Shown: positions 7,707-16,404, numbered from the stretch's first letter. The stretch: 32,169 bases of DNA from Bacillota bacterium (GCA_022791155.1 JAAVYN010000038.1:1-32169), one strand, 5' to 3'. Program-made: numbers and translations. Notes: generated by a model from the letters alone, not told the origin.

Positions 7707-7730
7707 ATAAAAAATAAAGGAGAGATTTAA

Positions 7731-8978
7731 ATGAAGATGAAAAAATTATTGCCGGTGATGTTATCGGCGGCCATGGCGCTGTCCATGTTCACAGCCTGTG
7801 GAAATTCTGACAGCTCAAGCCAGCAAAACAGCGGTTCCCAAACACAGGGAGATTCCCAAACACAAGATGATTCTCAAAAAGAAGATGACAGCAGCAGTGG
7901 AGACGCCGGAACAGGCGGAACATACAAAATTGGCGGAATTGGGCCTCTCACAGGCGCGGCCGCTGTTTATGGCATAGCGGTGAGAAACGGCGCTCAAATT
8001 GCTGTTGACGAGATAAACGCCATGGGCGGCGACATCAAGTTTGAAATCAACTTCCAAGACGACGAGCATGACCCTGAAAAATCAGTCAATGCATACAACA
8101 CATTGAAAGACTGGGGAATGCAGGCGCTTGTTGGCTGTGTCACAACAACTCCATGCATAGCCGTTGCCGCTGAAAGCTACAACGACAGAATATTCGAAGT
8201 TACACCTTCTGCTTCCTCCACAGACGTGATCAAAGGCAAAGACAATGTGTTCCAAGTTTGCTTCACAGACCCAAATCAGGGAACAGCTTCAGCCCAGTAT
8301 ATTGCCGAAAATTCACTGGCCTCAAAGGTTGCCGTGATATACAAAAGCGATGACGCCTATTCAAAGGGAATTTATGACACATTTGCGGCAGAAGCGGCAA
8401 ATGAAAACCTTGAAATAGTTTATGCCGGAACTTTCACAACTGACACTGAAAATGACTTCAGCGTTCAACTCACAGAAGCCCAAAAGGCTGGCGCCGAACT
8501 TGTTTTCCTTCCTATGTATTACACACCGGCTTCACTCATCCTTGGACAGGCCGACAGCATGGGATATTCACCAATTTTCTTTGGCGTTGACGGCATGGAT
8601 GGCATACTTACGCTTAAGGGCTTCAACAAAGAACTTGCTGAGGGCGTAATGCTCCTCACTCCTTTCTCTGCCGATGCTGAAGACGAAAGAACTGTGAACT
8701 TTGTCACAAAATATCAAGAGCAGTTTGGTGAAACTCCAAACCAGTTCGCCGCTGACGCATATGACTCTGTATACACAATTTATGCCGCTCTTGGAGCTGC
8801 CGGTGTGAGCAGCGACAGCAACCCACAGGATATATGCGAGGCCCTTGTTGCTGTTATGCCTCAGATCAGTGTTGACGGCCTCACAGGCCAGGGCATGACA
8901 TGGGAAGCCACAGGCGAGGTTTCAAAAGCTCCCATGGCTGTCACAATCAAAAATGGAGTTTATGTTGGAAACAACTGA
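7731..8978 (+). CDS. livK: Branched-chain-amino-acid-type ABC transporter substrate-binding lipoprotein
   Basis: A 415-residue extracellular binding protein of the Leu/Ile/Val-binding family (periplasmic-binding fold type I). The N-terminus MKMKKLLPVMLSAAMALSM is a signal peptide ending in the lipobox FTAC, with the lipidated cysteine at residue 23. A Ser/Gln/Asp-rich linker (about 24-62) follows, as in Gram-positive lipoproteins. The mature domain starts at YKIGGIGPLTGAAAVYG and includes AVYGIAVRNGAQIAVDEIN, typical of the family. AAAGGAGAG precedes the ATG. Despite the family name, members bind many amino acids, amides, urea and hydroxyacids, so the ligand is open. It is the first gene of a liv cluster but is separated from livH by 626 bp. 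Confidence 0.92.
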   Translation: MKMKKLLPVMLSAAMALSMFTACGNSDSSSQQNSGSQTQGDSQTQDDSQKEDDSSSGDAGTGGTYKIGGIGPLTGAAAVYGIAVRNGAQIAVDEINAMGGDIKFEINFQDDEHDPEKSVNAYNTLKDWGMQALVGCVTTTPCIAVAAESYNDRIFEVTPSASSTDVIKGKDNVFQVCFTDPNQGTASAQYIAENSLASKVAVIYKSDDAYSKGIYDTFAAEAANENLEIVYAGTFTTDTENDFSVQLTEAQKAGAELVFLPMYYTPASLILGQADSMGYSPIFFGVDGMDGILTLKGFNKELAEGVMLLTPFSADAEDERTVNFVTKYQEQFGETPNQFAADAYDSVYTIYAALGAAGVSSDSNPQDICEALVAVMPQISVDGLTGQGMTWEATGEVSKAPMAVTIKNGVYVGNN

Positions 8979-9604
8979 TTTTTTCATGGAAGCAACGCGT
9001 GAATGCGGCGGCAGTTCCTGCTTCAATGCAGTGACAAATTGCTGAAGGCTTCATGTGTGTTGAAATTGTTTTGTGCCCAGCGGTTTGCCAGCCTGAAGCA
9101 TATTTTTCAGCTTTTGACGGCGTGTGCCAAAAAGCCGGGCACAATCAAAACAATGTTTGGCATGAAGACAAGCCTGAAACAGCAGTGGCCAAAAGCCGTT
9201 TTGCGCATTAAATTTCCAAACCATGCAGCACATAAAAACAGAAAATTTTCACTTTGGAACACACACCATTGCCCGCTGGAGTTTATGTGAAAACAGCGCA
9301 AAACTCAAAATGAAAGAGCGCGTCTCAAAAATTTGTATATTCATTATATCTGAAATATACCGCAGTCAAAGACCTTGCCTGCACTGTGTCAATTCAAAAG
9401 CTTTTGGAACAAATATGGACTCATTTTGAAACAAAAAGACAAAATTTCGTTTTGTGATGCCACAAAAGTGGTGTTGGCGTTCAAAAAACGGCATGCTTTT
9501 CAGTGTGAGTTTTGTGCTGTTTATCAAAAACTGATGTTTTAGGCAATGGAGGTTCAAAACAAACTTTTTCATCATTTCAAACAAAACAGAACGGGGTGTA
9601 TTGT
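8979..9604. other. 626-bp gap inside the liv cluster
   Basis: No gene with a credible ribosome site, no clear terminator and no strong promoter could be identified between livK and livH. Only short hairpins are visible, such as ACAAAA-N5-TTTTGT near 9442 and CCACAAAAGTGG near 9460. The length is unusual, because livK and livH are commonly close together. Confidence 0.55.
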
Positions 9605-10489
9605 ATGACTTTTCTTTCCTACCTGATCAACGGAATCAGCCTGGGAAGTGTGTACGCAATTATCGCATTGGGCTACACAATGGTTTATGGCATTGCCAAA
9701 ATGCTTAACTTTGCCCACGGCGACGTTATAATGGTGGGTGCGTACATTTCCTACTGTGTTACGTCTTATCTCGGAATGCCGGCCGCTGTTTCAATCATAG
9801 CCGCCATGGCCGTGTGCACTGTGCTTGGCATTGTGATTGAAAAACTGGCCTATAAGCCTCTGCGTTCAGCGCCGTCACTGGCTGTTCTCATAACGGCCAT
9901 TGGCGTGAGCTATTTTTTGCAAAACAGCGCCCTTCTCATATGGAAGTCGGCGCCAAAAGTTTTCACGTCTGTTGTTTCCACAGCACAGCCGCTGAAGCTT
10001 TTTGACGGACAGCTTGTCATCTCGTTTGAGATGATAATCACAATTGTTTCGTGCGTTGTGATCATGCTTGCGCTCATGTGGTTCATAAACAAAACAAAGT
10101 TTGGCAAGGCCATGCAGGCTGTCTCCGAAGACAAAGGCGCCGCCCAGCTCATGGGCATTGACGTGAATTCCACAATATCACTGACATTTGCCATAGGCTC
10201 GGCCCTTGCGGCAGTGGCAGGAGTGCTCCTTTGCTCAATGTATCCTTCGCTTTCGCCCACAACAGGCTCAATGCCGGGCATAAAAGCGTTCACAGCCGCC
10301 GTTTTTGGCGGAATAGGCTCCATTCCAGGGGCAATGCTTGGCGGTGTGCTTTTGGGCATAATTGAGATATTTGCCAAGGCATATGTTTCAACACAACTGG
10401 CAAACGCAATTGTTTTTGCCGTGCTTATAATTGTGCTTATGGTTAAGCCCGCCGGGCTTTTGGGCAGGCAGATACGCGAGAAAGTGTAA
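9605..10489 (+). CDS. livH: Liv-type ABC transporter permease, LivH subunit
   Basis: A 294-residue integral membrane protein, one of the two pore subunits of a LivKHMGF importer. It opens with the family pattern LINGISLGSVYAIIALGYTMVYGIAKMLNFAHGDVIMVGAY, has about eight hydrophobic segments, and carries the cytoplasmic-loop signature AVSEDKGAAQLMGIDVN that contacts the ATPase. The conserved GSMPGIKAFTAAVFGGIGSIPGAMLGG is near the C-terminus. The ATG at 9605 is chosen because the family N-terminus starts there; its ribosome site (GGGGTG) is weak. The livM start follows 10 bp after its stop, implying translational coupling. Confidence 0.94.
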   Translation: MTFLSYLINGISLGSVYAIIALGYTMVYGIAKMLNFAHGDVIMVGAYISYCVTSYLGMPAAVSIIAAMAVCTVLGIVIEKLAYKPLRSAPSLAVLITAIGVSYFLQNSALLIWKSAPKVFTSVVSTAQPLKLFDGQLVISFEMIITIVSCVVIMLALMWFINKTKFGKAMQAVSEDKGAAQLMGIDVNSTISLTFAIGSALAAVAGVLLCSMYPSLSPTTGSMPGIKAFTAAVFGGIGSIPGAMLGGVLLGIIEIFAKAYVSTQLANAIVFAVLIIVLMVKPAGLLGRQIREKV

Positions 10490-10499
10490 GGTGATGACA

Positions 10500-11573
10500 A
10501 TGCACAAAAAACTTAACAGAATAACCCGAAACAGCATTATGTCATATGTTCTGGTTGTTGCCTTTTTTATAATAATGCAGATAAACATCGCCAGCGGGAA
10601 TGTCTCAAGCTCGCTCAAAGGCCAGCTTGTGCCCATATGCGCATATGTTGTCATGGCTGTGTCGCTCAACCTCACGGTTGGAATTTTGGGCGAACTGAGC
10701 CTTGGCCACGCCGGGTTCATGAGCATTGGGGCGTTCACAGCAGCCACAGTTGCGGCTGTGCTTGAGGCGCTTTCTGTTCCGCCTGAAGCGCGCCTTGCCG
10801 CCGCAATGATATTTGGCGCCATATTTGCCGGAATTGCCGGATTTGTTGTGGGCGTTTCCGTGCTCGGGCTCAAGGGCGACTATCTTGCCATTGTGACGCT
10901 TGCCTTTGGCGAAATAATAAAAGACATAATAAACTGCCTTTACATTGGCATTGACGCCTCCGGCTTTCATTTCAGCATAACTGACGAGGCTTCACTTGGC
11001 CTTGACGCCGCCACAGGCCGCGTGATACTTGGCGGGCCAATGGGCGCAACCGGAATCACAAAAATTTCAAATTTCACAAGCGGGTTCATACTTATTATAA
11101 TATCGCTCATTATAATATACAATTTGATAAACAGCCGCACAGGCCGCGCAGTTATGTCCATAAGGGACAACCGCATTGCCGCCGAATCAGTGGGCATAAA
11201 CATAACAAAATATAAACTGACGGCGTTTGTGACGTCAGCGGCTTTGGCGGGCGCCGCCGGCGCGCTTTTCGCCCTCAACTATTCCGCTGTTGTGCCAACA
11301 AAATTCAATTTCAACACATCAATACTTGTGCTTGTTTTTGTTGTTTTGGGCGGCATGGGCAACATATTCGGCTCAATAATAACATCTGCCGTGCTGACAA
11401 TTTTGCCCGAAATGCTGAGGGCATTCAATGACTACCGTATGCTTGCATATGCTTTGGTGCTCATAATTGTCATGATTGTCACAAACAATGAGAAAATTAT
11501 AAACGCGTTTGAAATGTATTCAATCAAGTTTGGCCGCAGAAAAAACAGGGGGGAGGAAAAAACCAATGGCTAA
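10500..11573 (+). CDS. livM: Liv-type ABC transporter permease, LivM subunit
   Basis: A 357-residue membrane protein pairing with LivH. It shows multiple hydrophobic segments, the motif AVSLNLTVGILGELSLGHAG, VLGLKGDYLAIVTLAFGEII, and the ATPase-coupling loop SIRDNRIAAESVGINITKYK. The second ATG at 10500 is preferred because AAGGTG lies 6 nt upstream; the ATG at 10494 directly abuts that site. The gene ends inside the livG start region with an 8-bp overlap. The C-terminal tail is basic and cytoplasmic. It acts in the cell membrane in the transport pathway fed by LivK. Confidence 0.94.
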   Translation: MHKKLNRITRNSIMSYVLVVAFFIIMQINIASGNVSSSLKGQLVPICAYVVMAVSLNLTVGILGELSLGHAGFMSIGAFTAATVAAVLEALSVPPEARLAAAMIFGAIFAGIAGFVVGVSVLGLKGDYLAIVTLAFGEIIKDIINCLYIGIDASGFHFSITDEASLGLDAATGRVILGGPMGATGITKISNFTSGFILIIISLIIIYNLINSRTGRAVMSIRDNRIAAESVGINITKYKLTAFVTSAALAGAAGALFALNYSAVVPTKFNFNTSILVLVFVVLGGMGNIFGSIITSAVLTILPEMLRAFNDYRMLAYALVLIIVMIVTNNEKIINAFEMYSIKFGRRKNRGEEKTNG

Positions 11574-12417
11574 CGAAAAAAGTGAAAAAACAAAAATGGT
11601 TCCCTTCCCTTCGGATGCAATAGTGCCTGAAAGAGATTTGGGCAAACATCCAATTCTGGAGGCGCGGCGCATAGGCATTGAGTTTGGCGGGCTTAAAGCC
11701 GTTGACGATTTCAGCCTTGTTGTTGGGCGCACAGAGATATGCGGCCTCATAGGCCCCAATGGCGCCGGAAAAACAACAATATTCAACCTGCTCACAAAGG
11801 TCTATCAGCCAACCCACGGAAGCATACTCATTGACGGCAAGGACACAAGAACAATGTCCACAATTCAGGTGAACAGGGCCGGCGTGGCGCGCACGTTTCA
11901 AAACATACGTCTTTTCAACAACCTCACAGTTGAAGACAACATCAAAGTTGGCCTTCACAACCAAATGAAATATTCCACGCTGAGCGGCATTCTCCGCTTG
12001 CCGGGCTATTGGAAAAAGGAAAAGGAAATCCGTGAAAAGGCATATGAACTGCTTGACATATTCGGAATGAAAAACCTTGCCGGATATATGGCGGGGGCGC
12101 TTCCATATGGCGCTCAAAGGCGGCTTGAAATTTTGAGGGCGCTGGCCACAAACCCATCGCTTCTTCTTTTGGATGAGCCGGCCGCCGGCATGAACCCTTC
12201 AGAAACGGCTGACCTCATGAACAACATACGCAAAATCCGCGACAAGTTTCAAATTGCCATAATGCTGATAGAACACGACATGAACCTTGTGATGGGCGTT
12301 TGCGAGGGAATATGCGTGCTCAACTTTGGGCGCGTGATTGCCAAGGGCACGCCGGAAGAAATTCAAAACAACCCGGCTGTCATAGAAGCGTATCTCGGAA
12401 AGAAAAAGGAGGACTGA
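11566..12417 (+). CDS. livG: Liv-type ABC transporter ATPase, LivG subunit
   Basis: A 283-residue cytoplasmic ATPase. Walker A is GPNGAGKTT, the Q-loop region VARTFQNIRLF, the signature LPYGAQRRLEILRAL (the LivG/BraF variant of LSGGQ), Walker B LLLLDEPAAGM, and the switch histidine sits in IMLIEHDM. An extra N-terminal segment of about 28 residues, rich in Lys and Glu, precedes the usual start ILEARRIGIEFGG. GGGGGGAGG supports the ATG at 11566. The gene overlaps livM by 8 bp and its stop is 2 bp before the livF start, so all four are translated from one message. Confidence 0.94.
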   Translation: MANEKSEKTKMVPFPSDAIVPERDLGKHPILEARRIGIEFGGLKAVDDFSLVVGRTEICGLIGPNGAGKTTIFNLLTKVYQPTHGSILIDGKDTRTMSTIQVNRAGVARTFQNIRLFNNLTVEDNIKVGLHNQMKYSTLSGILRLPGYWKKEKEIREKAYELLDIFGMKNLAGYMAGALPYGAQRRLEILRALATNPSLLLLDEPAAGMNPSETADLMNNIRKIRDKFQIAIMLIEHDMNLVMGVCEGICVLNFGRVIAKGTPEEIQNNPAVIEAYLGKKKED

Positions 12418-12419
12418 CT

Positions 12420-13121
12420 ATGCTCAATGTGGATAACATCAATGTTTACTATGGTGCTATACATGCCGTGAAAGACGTGTCCTTCGAGGTCAATGAAAAC
12501 GAGATAGTGACGCTGATAGGCGCCAATGGCGCCGGAAAAAGCACCATATTGAAAACAATTTCGGGGCTTTTGCGCACAAAAACAGGCTCCATAAACTTTG
12601 TGAACGAGGAACTGAAGGCGATTGCCCCGCACAAAATTGTTGAAAAAGGCTTGGCGCATGTCCCTGAAGGAAGAAGAATATTTCAGCAGTTGACAGTTGA
12701 ACAAAACCTTGAAATGGGGGCATACACAAGGCCCGGTTCCGAATTTGACGCCGGAATCAAAAAGGTTTATGACTATTTTCCGCGTTTGAAGGAGCGCCGC
12801 GGACAAGTGGCGGGAACGCTTTCCGGCGGCGAACAGCAGATGCTTGCCATAGGGCGCGCCCTCATGAGCCGCCCAAAACTTATAATGCTTGATGAGCCCT
12901 CAATGGGCCTTGCGCCCATACTTGTGGAGCAGATTTTTGAAATCATAAAAGAGCTTCATAGGGCCGGAACAACCGTTCTGCTTGTTGAACAGAACGCTCA
13001 AATGGCGCTTTCCATAGCCAACAGGGCATATGTTTTGGAAACAGGAAAAATCACAATTTCAGGCACAGGCGATGAGCTCATCAAAAGCGACAGCATACGC
13101 AAAGCATATCTTGGCGGCTGA
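12420..13121 (+). CDS. livF: Liv-type ABC transporter ATPase, LivF subunit
   Basis: A 233-residue ATPase, the usual length for LivF. It has Walker A GANGAGKST, the LivF-typical HVPEGRRIFQQLTVEQNLEMGAY, signature LSGGEQQMLAIGRALM, Walker B LIMLDEPSMGLAP and LLVEQNAQMAL as the switch region. AAAAAGGAGG overlaps the livG end and lies 8 nt before the ATG. It forms a heterodimer with LivG to power the importer. A strong hairpin terminator follows 43 bp downstream, closing the operon. Confidence 0.95.
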   Translation: MLNVDNINVYYGAIHAVKDVSFEVNENEIVTLIGANGAGKSTILKTISGLLRTKTGSINFVNEELKAIAPHKIVEKGLAHVPEGRRIFQQLTVEQNLEMGAYTRPGSEFDAGIKKVYDYFPRLKERRGQVAGTLSGGEQQMLAIGRALMSRPKLIMLDEPSMGLAPILVEQIFEIIKELHRAGTTVLLVEQNAQMALSIANRAYVLETGKITISGTGDELIKSDSIRKAYLGG

Positions 13122-13164
13122 AAACATGCCCGGGCAAAAAATGGAACATTCAAAATTTCAAAAA

Positions 13165-13206
13165 ACAGCCGTTTCCTGGTTTTGACCATTGGAGACGGCT
13201 GTTTTT
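13165..13206 (+). terminator. Terminator of the liv operon
   Basis: ACAGCCGT (13165-13172) pairs with ACGGCTGT (13195-13202), and inner TCC/GGA pairs can extend the stem. TTTTT follows on the plus strand, and an A-run upstream could let it also work on the minus strand. Confidence 0.85.
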
Positions 13207-13300
13207 GTGTGGCAATGTTTTTTGTCATCATGCTTGCTGTGCTTCAATCAAACATTGAATTTTCGAAAAACACAAAATGTTTTGTGAAATTGGATTTTTG

Positions 13301-13329
13301 TTGAAATGGCCAATTGTCTATGTTATATT
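13301..13329 (+). promoter_or_regulatory. Sigma-70 promoter of the UxaA-like gene pair
   Basis: TTGAAA (13301-13306), 17 bp and TATATT (13324-13329) are visible. The roughly 100-nt leader contains GCCGT/ACGGC arms and the small hairpin AACTGT-CAAA-ACAGTT. The pair is therefore transcribed separately from the liv operon. Confidence 0.7.
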
Positions 13330-13436
13330 AAAAATGTCATGCAGTGTTTTTTGCCGTGAAAAGCTGTTTTTCAGTTGAAAACGGCCAAAAAACTGTCAAA
13401 ACAGTTGGAAGTTTGGAATCATGCGGAGGTGTAAAT

Positions 13437-13712
13437 ATGTATAACTGTGTTGTCATAAACGTGAAGGATACGGCGGCAACGCTTACAGCGCCGGTGAAAA
13501 AAGGTGAAACTGTGTCATATCTGCTTAATGGTGAGGAACACAGCCTCACTGCTGAACAGGACATAACAAGATTTCACAAAATAGCACTGAAGGACATCAA
13601 AAAAGGTGACATAATAGTGAAATATGGCTGCAAGATAGGCTTTGCACTGAGCGATATTAAAGCCGGCGAACACATACACACACACAATTTGGACAGCAAC
13701 ATGCCGAAATAA
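13437..13712 (+). CDS. SAF-domain small subunit of a UxaA-family hydro-lyase/lyase
   Basis: A 91-residue protein equal to the N-terminal domain of altronate/galactarate dehydratases (SAF fold). Family marks are the DITRFHKIALKDIKKGDIIVKYG stretch and the C-terminal GEHIHTHNLDSN with conserved histidines. GGAGGTG lies 5-6 nt before the ATG at 13437. The catalytic C-terminal domain is encoded by the next gene, 18 bp downstream, so the two polypeptides should form one enzyme. Split pairs of this kind are known in some sugar-acid dehydratases and in sulfolactate sulfo-lyase (SuyA/SuyB). No uronate, altronate or galactarate gene is nearby. Confidence 0.85.
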   Translation: MYNCVVINVKDTAATLTAPVKKGETVSYLLNGEEHSLTAEQDITRFHKIALKDIKKGDIIVKYGCKIGFALSDIKAGEHIHTHNLDSNMPK

Positions 13713-13730
13713 TCTGGGAGGTGTTTTAAT

Positions 13731-14891
13731 ATGAAATTCAAAGGATATAGAAGACCTGATGGAAAGATAGGCATAAGAAACCATGTGCTCATACTTCCAT
13801 GTTCTCTTTGCGCCAGTGAGACAGCGCGTTTCATATCAAGTCAGGTTTTGGGCTCGGTGTACATACCAAATCAAGGCGGCTGTGCGCTTTCGGCCGCTGA
13901 CCTTGAACTGACATATAAAGTTCTTTCCGGGTTTGCCGCAAACCCCAATGTGTATGGAACAGTTGTTGTTGCCAACACATGTGAAAACGTGCGCCCCGAC
14001 GAGCTTGTGAGAAGGATCAAACTGCTCACAAACAAGCCGGTTGAAAGCGTTGTCATCAGAGAGGCCGGCGGAACAATCAAGGCCGCGGCCCTTGGCGTTG
14101 AGCTTGCAACAGAAATGAGCCGTCAGGCTGCCGCCGTTGAAAAAGAAGAAGCCGACATATCTGAGCTCATATTGGGCACCGAATGCGGCGGAAGCGATCC
14201 AACAAGCGGCCTTGCCGCCAACCCGGCTTTGGGCGTTGTGAGCGACAAAGTGGTTGAATTGGGAGGAACTTCAATTCTTTCTGAAACGTCAGAGCTTGTT
14301 GGAACGGAAGAAATTTTGGCGCCGAGATGCATAAATGATGAGGTTTCCAAAAAACTGCTTAAAATAATAAAAGACAATGAGGAATATTTTGAGAAGCTGG
14401 GAGAAAGCCTCCGAGACGGCAATCCTTCAGCCGGGAACAAAGAGGGCGGCCTCACAACCCTTGAGGAAAAATCACTGGGCTGCATACATAAAGCAGGATA
14501 TTCGCCAATAACAGAGGTTTATGGCTATGGCGAGACAGTGGACAAAAAAGGGCTTGTTGTTATGGACACGCCAGGACAGGACATAGCGTCGATAGCGGCA
14601 ATGGTTGCCGGCGGCGCGCAGGTTGTTGTTTTCACCACAGGCCGGGGAACGCCCACAGGCAACGGCATTGTCCCTGTCATAAAAATGACAGGCAATTCAG
14701 AAACAGCGCAGCTCATGGCTGACAACATCGACTTTGACGCCAGTGGCATAATTTCAGGCGAAAAAACAATTGAAGAAACTGGTGAAAAGCTTTTTGAACT
14801 GCTCATGAAAGTTGTGAACGGCCAAAGAAGCAAGGCCGAGTCTCTGGGATTCAACGACATGTCAATGGCAAGAAAGTGCAACTTCTGCTGA
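13731..14891 (+). CDS. UxaA-family hydro-lyase/lyase large subunit
   Basis: A 386-residue protein matching the catalytic domain of altronate/galactarate dehydratases and SuyB. Family motifs in order are RRPDGKIGIRNHVLILP, NQGGC, LGTECGGSDPTSGLAANPA, LSETSELVGTEEIL, NPSAGNKEGGLTTLEEKSLG and VVMDTPGQDIASIAA, then VVFTTGRGTPTG. The cysteines of GGC and ECGGSD fall in regions that hold the metal in this family. It ends in CNFC, unlike the more usual EF-x-x-W end. GGGAGGTG precedes the ATG at 13731. The enzyme should eliminate water, or sulfite if SuyAB-like, from a 2,3-dihydroxy or sulfo-hydroxy acid to give a 2-oxoacid. The exact substrate is unknown. Confidence 0.88.
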   Translation: MKFKGYRRPDGKIGIRNHVLILPCSLCASETARFISSQVLGSVYIPNQGGCALSAADLELTYKVLSGFAANPNVYGTVVVANTCENVRPDELVRRIKLLTNKPVESVVIREAGGTIKAAALGVELATEMSRQAAAVEKEEADISELILGTECGGSDPTSGLAANPALGVVSDKVVELGGTSILSETSELVGTEEILAPRCINDEVSKKLLKIIKDNEEYFEKLGESLRDGNPSAGNKEGGLTTLEEKSLGCIHKAGYSPITEVYGYGETVDKKGLVVMDTPGQDIASIAAMVAGGAQVVVFTTGRGTPTGNGIVPVIKMTGNSETAQLMADNIDFDASGIISGEKTIEETGEKLFELLMKVVNGQRSKAESLGFNDMSMARKCNFC

Positions 14892-14938
14892 TTTTGTGAT
14901 TGGCATGGACAAATTTTGACGCGGATATATATATATGC

Positions 14939-14971
14939 CAAACGGCGTTTTGAAATTTGACGCGGTTTGGC
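14939..14971 (+). repeat. Imperfect hairpin after the UxaA-like gene
   Basis: CCAAACGGCGT and ACGCGGTTTGG pair with one G-G mismatch. AAATTTTGACGCGG (from about 14909) and AAATTTGACGCGG (from about 14954) form a direct repeat here. It may assist termination. Confidence 0.45.
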
Positions 14972-14994
14972 CATGAATTTTTGGTTTTTTTGAT

Positions 14995-15022
14995 GCTCTG
15001 CCTTTTGGGGCGGGGCGTTTTT
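14995..15022 (+). terminator. Terminator of the UxaA-like gene pair
   Basis: GCTCTGCC (14995-15002) pairs with GGCGGGGC (15009-15016) using two G-U pairs, then GTTTTT. Confidence 0.65.
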
Positions 15023-15025
15023 GTT

Positions 15026-15127
15026 GTTGGGAGGCTCGAATTTTGCCTCTGGCAAAACGGCTCCGCCGCTGCGACTCTCACGCGGTTCGCACATCCCGCG
15101 GTCTTAGAAAAAAGCCCTTTTTGAAGG
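15026..15127. repeat. Dispersed repeat, long copy with right-hand inverted end
   Basis: GGGAGGCTCGAATTTTGCC-tct-GGCAAAACGG, then CTCTCACGCGGTTCGCACA, matches the core of the window-start copy. It then runs into CCCGCGGTCTTAG, an A-run and CCTTTTTGAAGG, the reverse complement of the left end CCTTCAAAAA...AAGACCGTGGGA. The element therefore appears to have inverted ends. It is placed between the UxaA-like pair and the convergent LysR gene. Confidence 0.7.
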
Positions 15128-15196
15128 CTAAAACCAAACTAATAATCATAAATAAATAACTCCTATAAAGCAGACTCAATAAAACGTTCCGTGAAT

Positions 15197-15250
15197 GGCC
15201 GAGAACTCGCCATGCTCCCTCCCACGGTCTTAAAAATACTCTTTTCGAAA
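15197..15250 (-). repeat. Dispersed repeat, minus orientation
   Basis: Read on the minus strand, TATTTTTAAGACCGTGGGAG followed by GGAGCATGGCGAGTTCTCG matches the first 55 bases of the window-start copy (T-run, AAGACCGTGGGAGGG, GC-AGC-TCTCG) closely. Confidence 0.65.
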
Positions 15251-15351
15251 ACTTGAAACCAAGCCAATAAAAAATATGAACTCCCCTCACCCCCACAAAT
15301 TGACAAAGCAACGGTTGCGGGCAAAAGCCACAAGCGGTGAAACACACCCCC

Positions 15352-16290
15352 TCACAACGTGCATTCCTTTGTGAAGCATATTGAATCCTTGGCCGACTGG
15401 CGGAAAAATTCTATGAACTCGCTTGTTTTGGAGGAATTTTTTCCGCTGTTTGAAACAATATAGCCTATGCGAAGTGGCGTGACATTTTTCAAAGGCACTG
15501 ACGTGAAGCTGTGCGTCAGCGATTTTGCCAAAAGTCCGCTCCCAATTGTGACAGCATCGGTTTGGCTGAAAAGATCTTCGGCTGTGGCGCGGTTGTTTGT
15601 GGTTATGCTTTTGGAGGGCTTCAAAAGCGAAAAAAGGTGATATTCCTCTGAAAACTCTATGGCAACGCCAAGGCCGCGTTCATAGCTTATGTAGGGATAG
15701 TTCACAAGGTCTTCTTCTGAAACTTCATCAAGCGCCGTGAGCGGATGTCCTTTGCGGCAAAAAACACGGGGCAAAACTGAAATGACCTCGTTGAACTGCA
15801 AGTTTTTCAGCTCCAATATGTGGTTTATTATCTTTTCTGAAAAGTCTGAAAGCGAAATGACGCCAACATCGGCTCTGTGGCATTCAACATCTTCAATCAC
15901 CATTTCCATGTTGACTTCTTTATATGTGAAATTGAAATTTCCGGCACTGTTTTTCAAAAGCCGTATGAAAGCGTCTTGTATAAATATGAAGCGCTGTGTT
16001 GAAACTGAAAAAGATTCGGCACTTTCATAGCTTTGGCCGCCCTTATACATTGACTCAATCTGTTGTTTTTGAGAAAGCAGTGAACTGGCATAGCCAACAA
16101 ATTCCTTTCCCTCTGGCGTGAATTCCACTCCGCGGTTGCTCCTTTCAAAAAAACGCACACCCAACTCGTTTTCCAATGCGCGGACAGCTGTGGAAATTCC
16201 CGTTTGTGAAATGAAAAGCTTTTGAGCGGCTTTGTTGAGCGAGCCGCATTTTGAGATTTCCACAACATATAAAAGCTGCTGAAATGTCAC
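15352..16290 (-). CDS. LysR-family regulator divergent from methionine gamma-lyase
   Basis: A 312-residue LysR-type regulator. The N-terminal winged helix-turn-helix reads LNKAAQKLFISQTGISTAVRALENELGVRFFER, followed by a linker helix and a periplasmic-binding-like effector domain (about 90-300). Translation starts at GTG (16290), supported by AAGGAGGG 6-7 nt upstream. A perfect consensus promoter lies so close that the message should begin almost at the ribosome site. It is divergent from the methionine gamma-lyase gene across 295 bp rich in palindromes, the classic layout for a LysR protein controlling its neighbour and itself. The effector is unknown; methionine, a 2-oxoacid or a related metabolite would fit the context. 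Confidence 0.92.
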   Translation of the reverse strand: MTFQQLLYVVEISKCGSLNKAAQKLFISQTGISTAVRALENELGVRFFERSNRGVEFTPEGKEFVGYASSLLSQKQQIESMYKGGQSYESAESFSVSTQRFIFIQDAFIRLLKNSAGNFNFTYKEVNMEMVIEDVECHRADVGVISLSDFSEKIINHILELKNLQFNEVISVLPRVFCRKGHPLTALDEVSEEDLVNYPYISYERGLGVAIEFSEEYHLFSLLKPSKSITTNNRATAEDLFSQTDAVTIGSGLLAKSLTHSFTSVPLKNVTPLRIGYIVSNSGKNSSKTSEFIEFFRQSAKDSICFTKECTL

Positions 16291-16311
16291 ACATATCCCT
16301 CCTTCAACTCA

Positions 16312-16340
16312 ATTATAGTTTGCTGCAAAAGGATTGTCAA
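16312..16340 (-). promoter_or_regulatory. Perfect consensus sigma-70 promoter of the LysR gene
   Basis: On the minus strand TTGACA (16340-16335), exactly 17 bp and TATAAT (16317-16312): both hexamers match consensus. The predicted start is near 16305, only about 15 nt before the GTG codon. Confidence 0.85.
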
Positions 16341-16343
16341 ACA

Positions 16344-16364
16344 ATTCAAACAAAAAGTTTGAAT
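16344..16364. promoter_or_regulatory. Perfect palindrome next to the LysR promoter
   Basis: ATTCAAAC-AAAAA-GTTTGAAT is a perfect 8+5+8 inverted repeat 3 bp upstream of the -35 box at 16335-16340. It is a likely operator for the adjacent LysR regulator. Confidence 0.6.
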
Positions 16365-16404
16365 GAGTTCTATAAATATGATACTAACACATTTTTCAAT
16401 ATTA

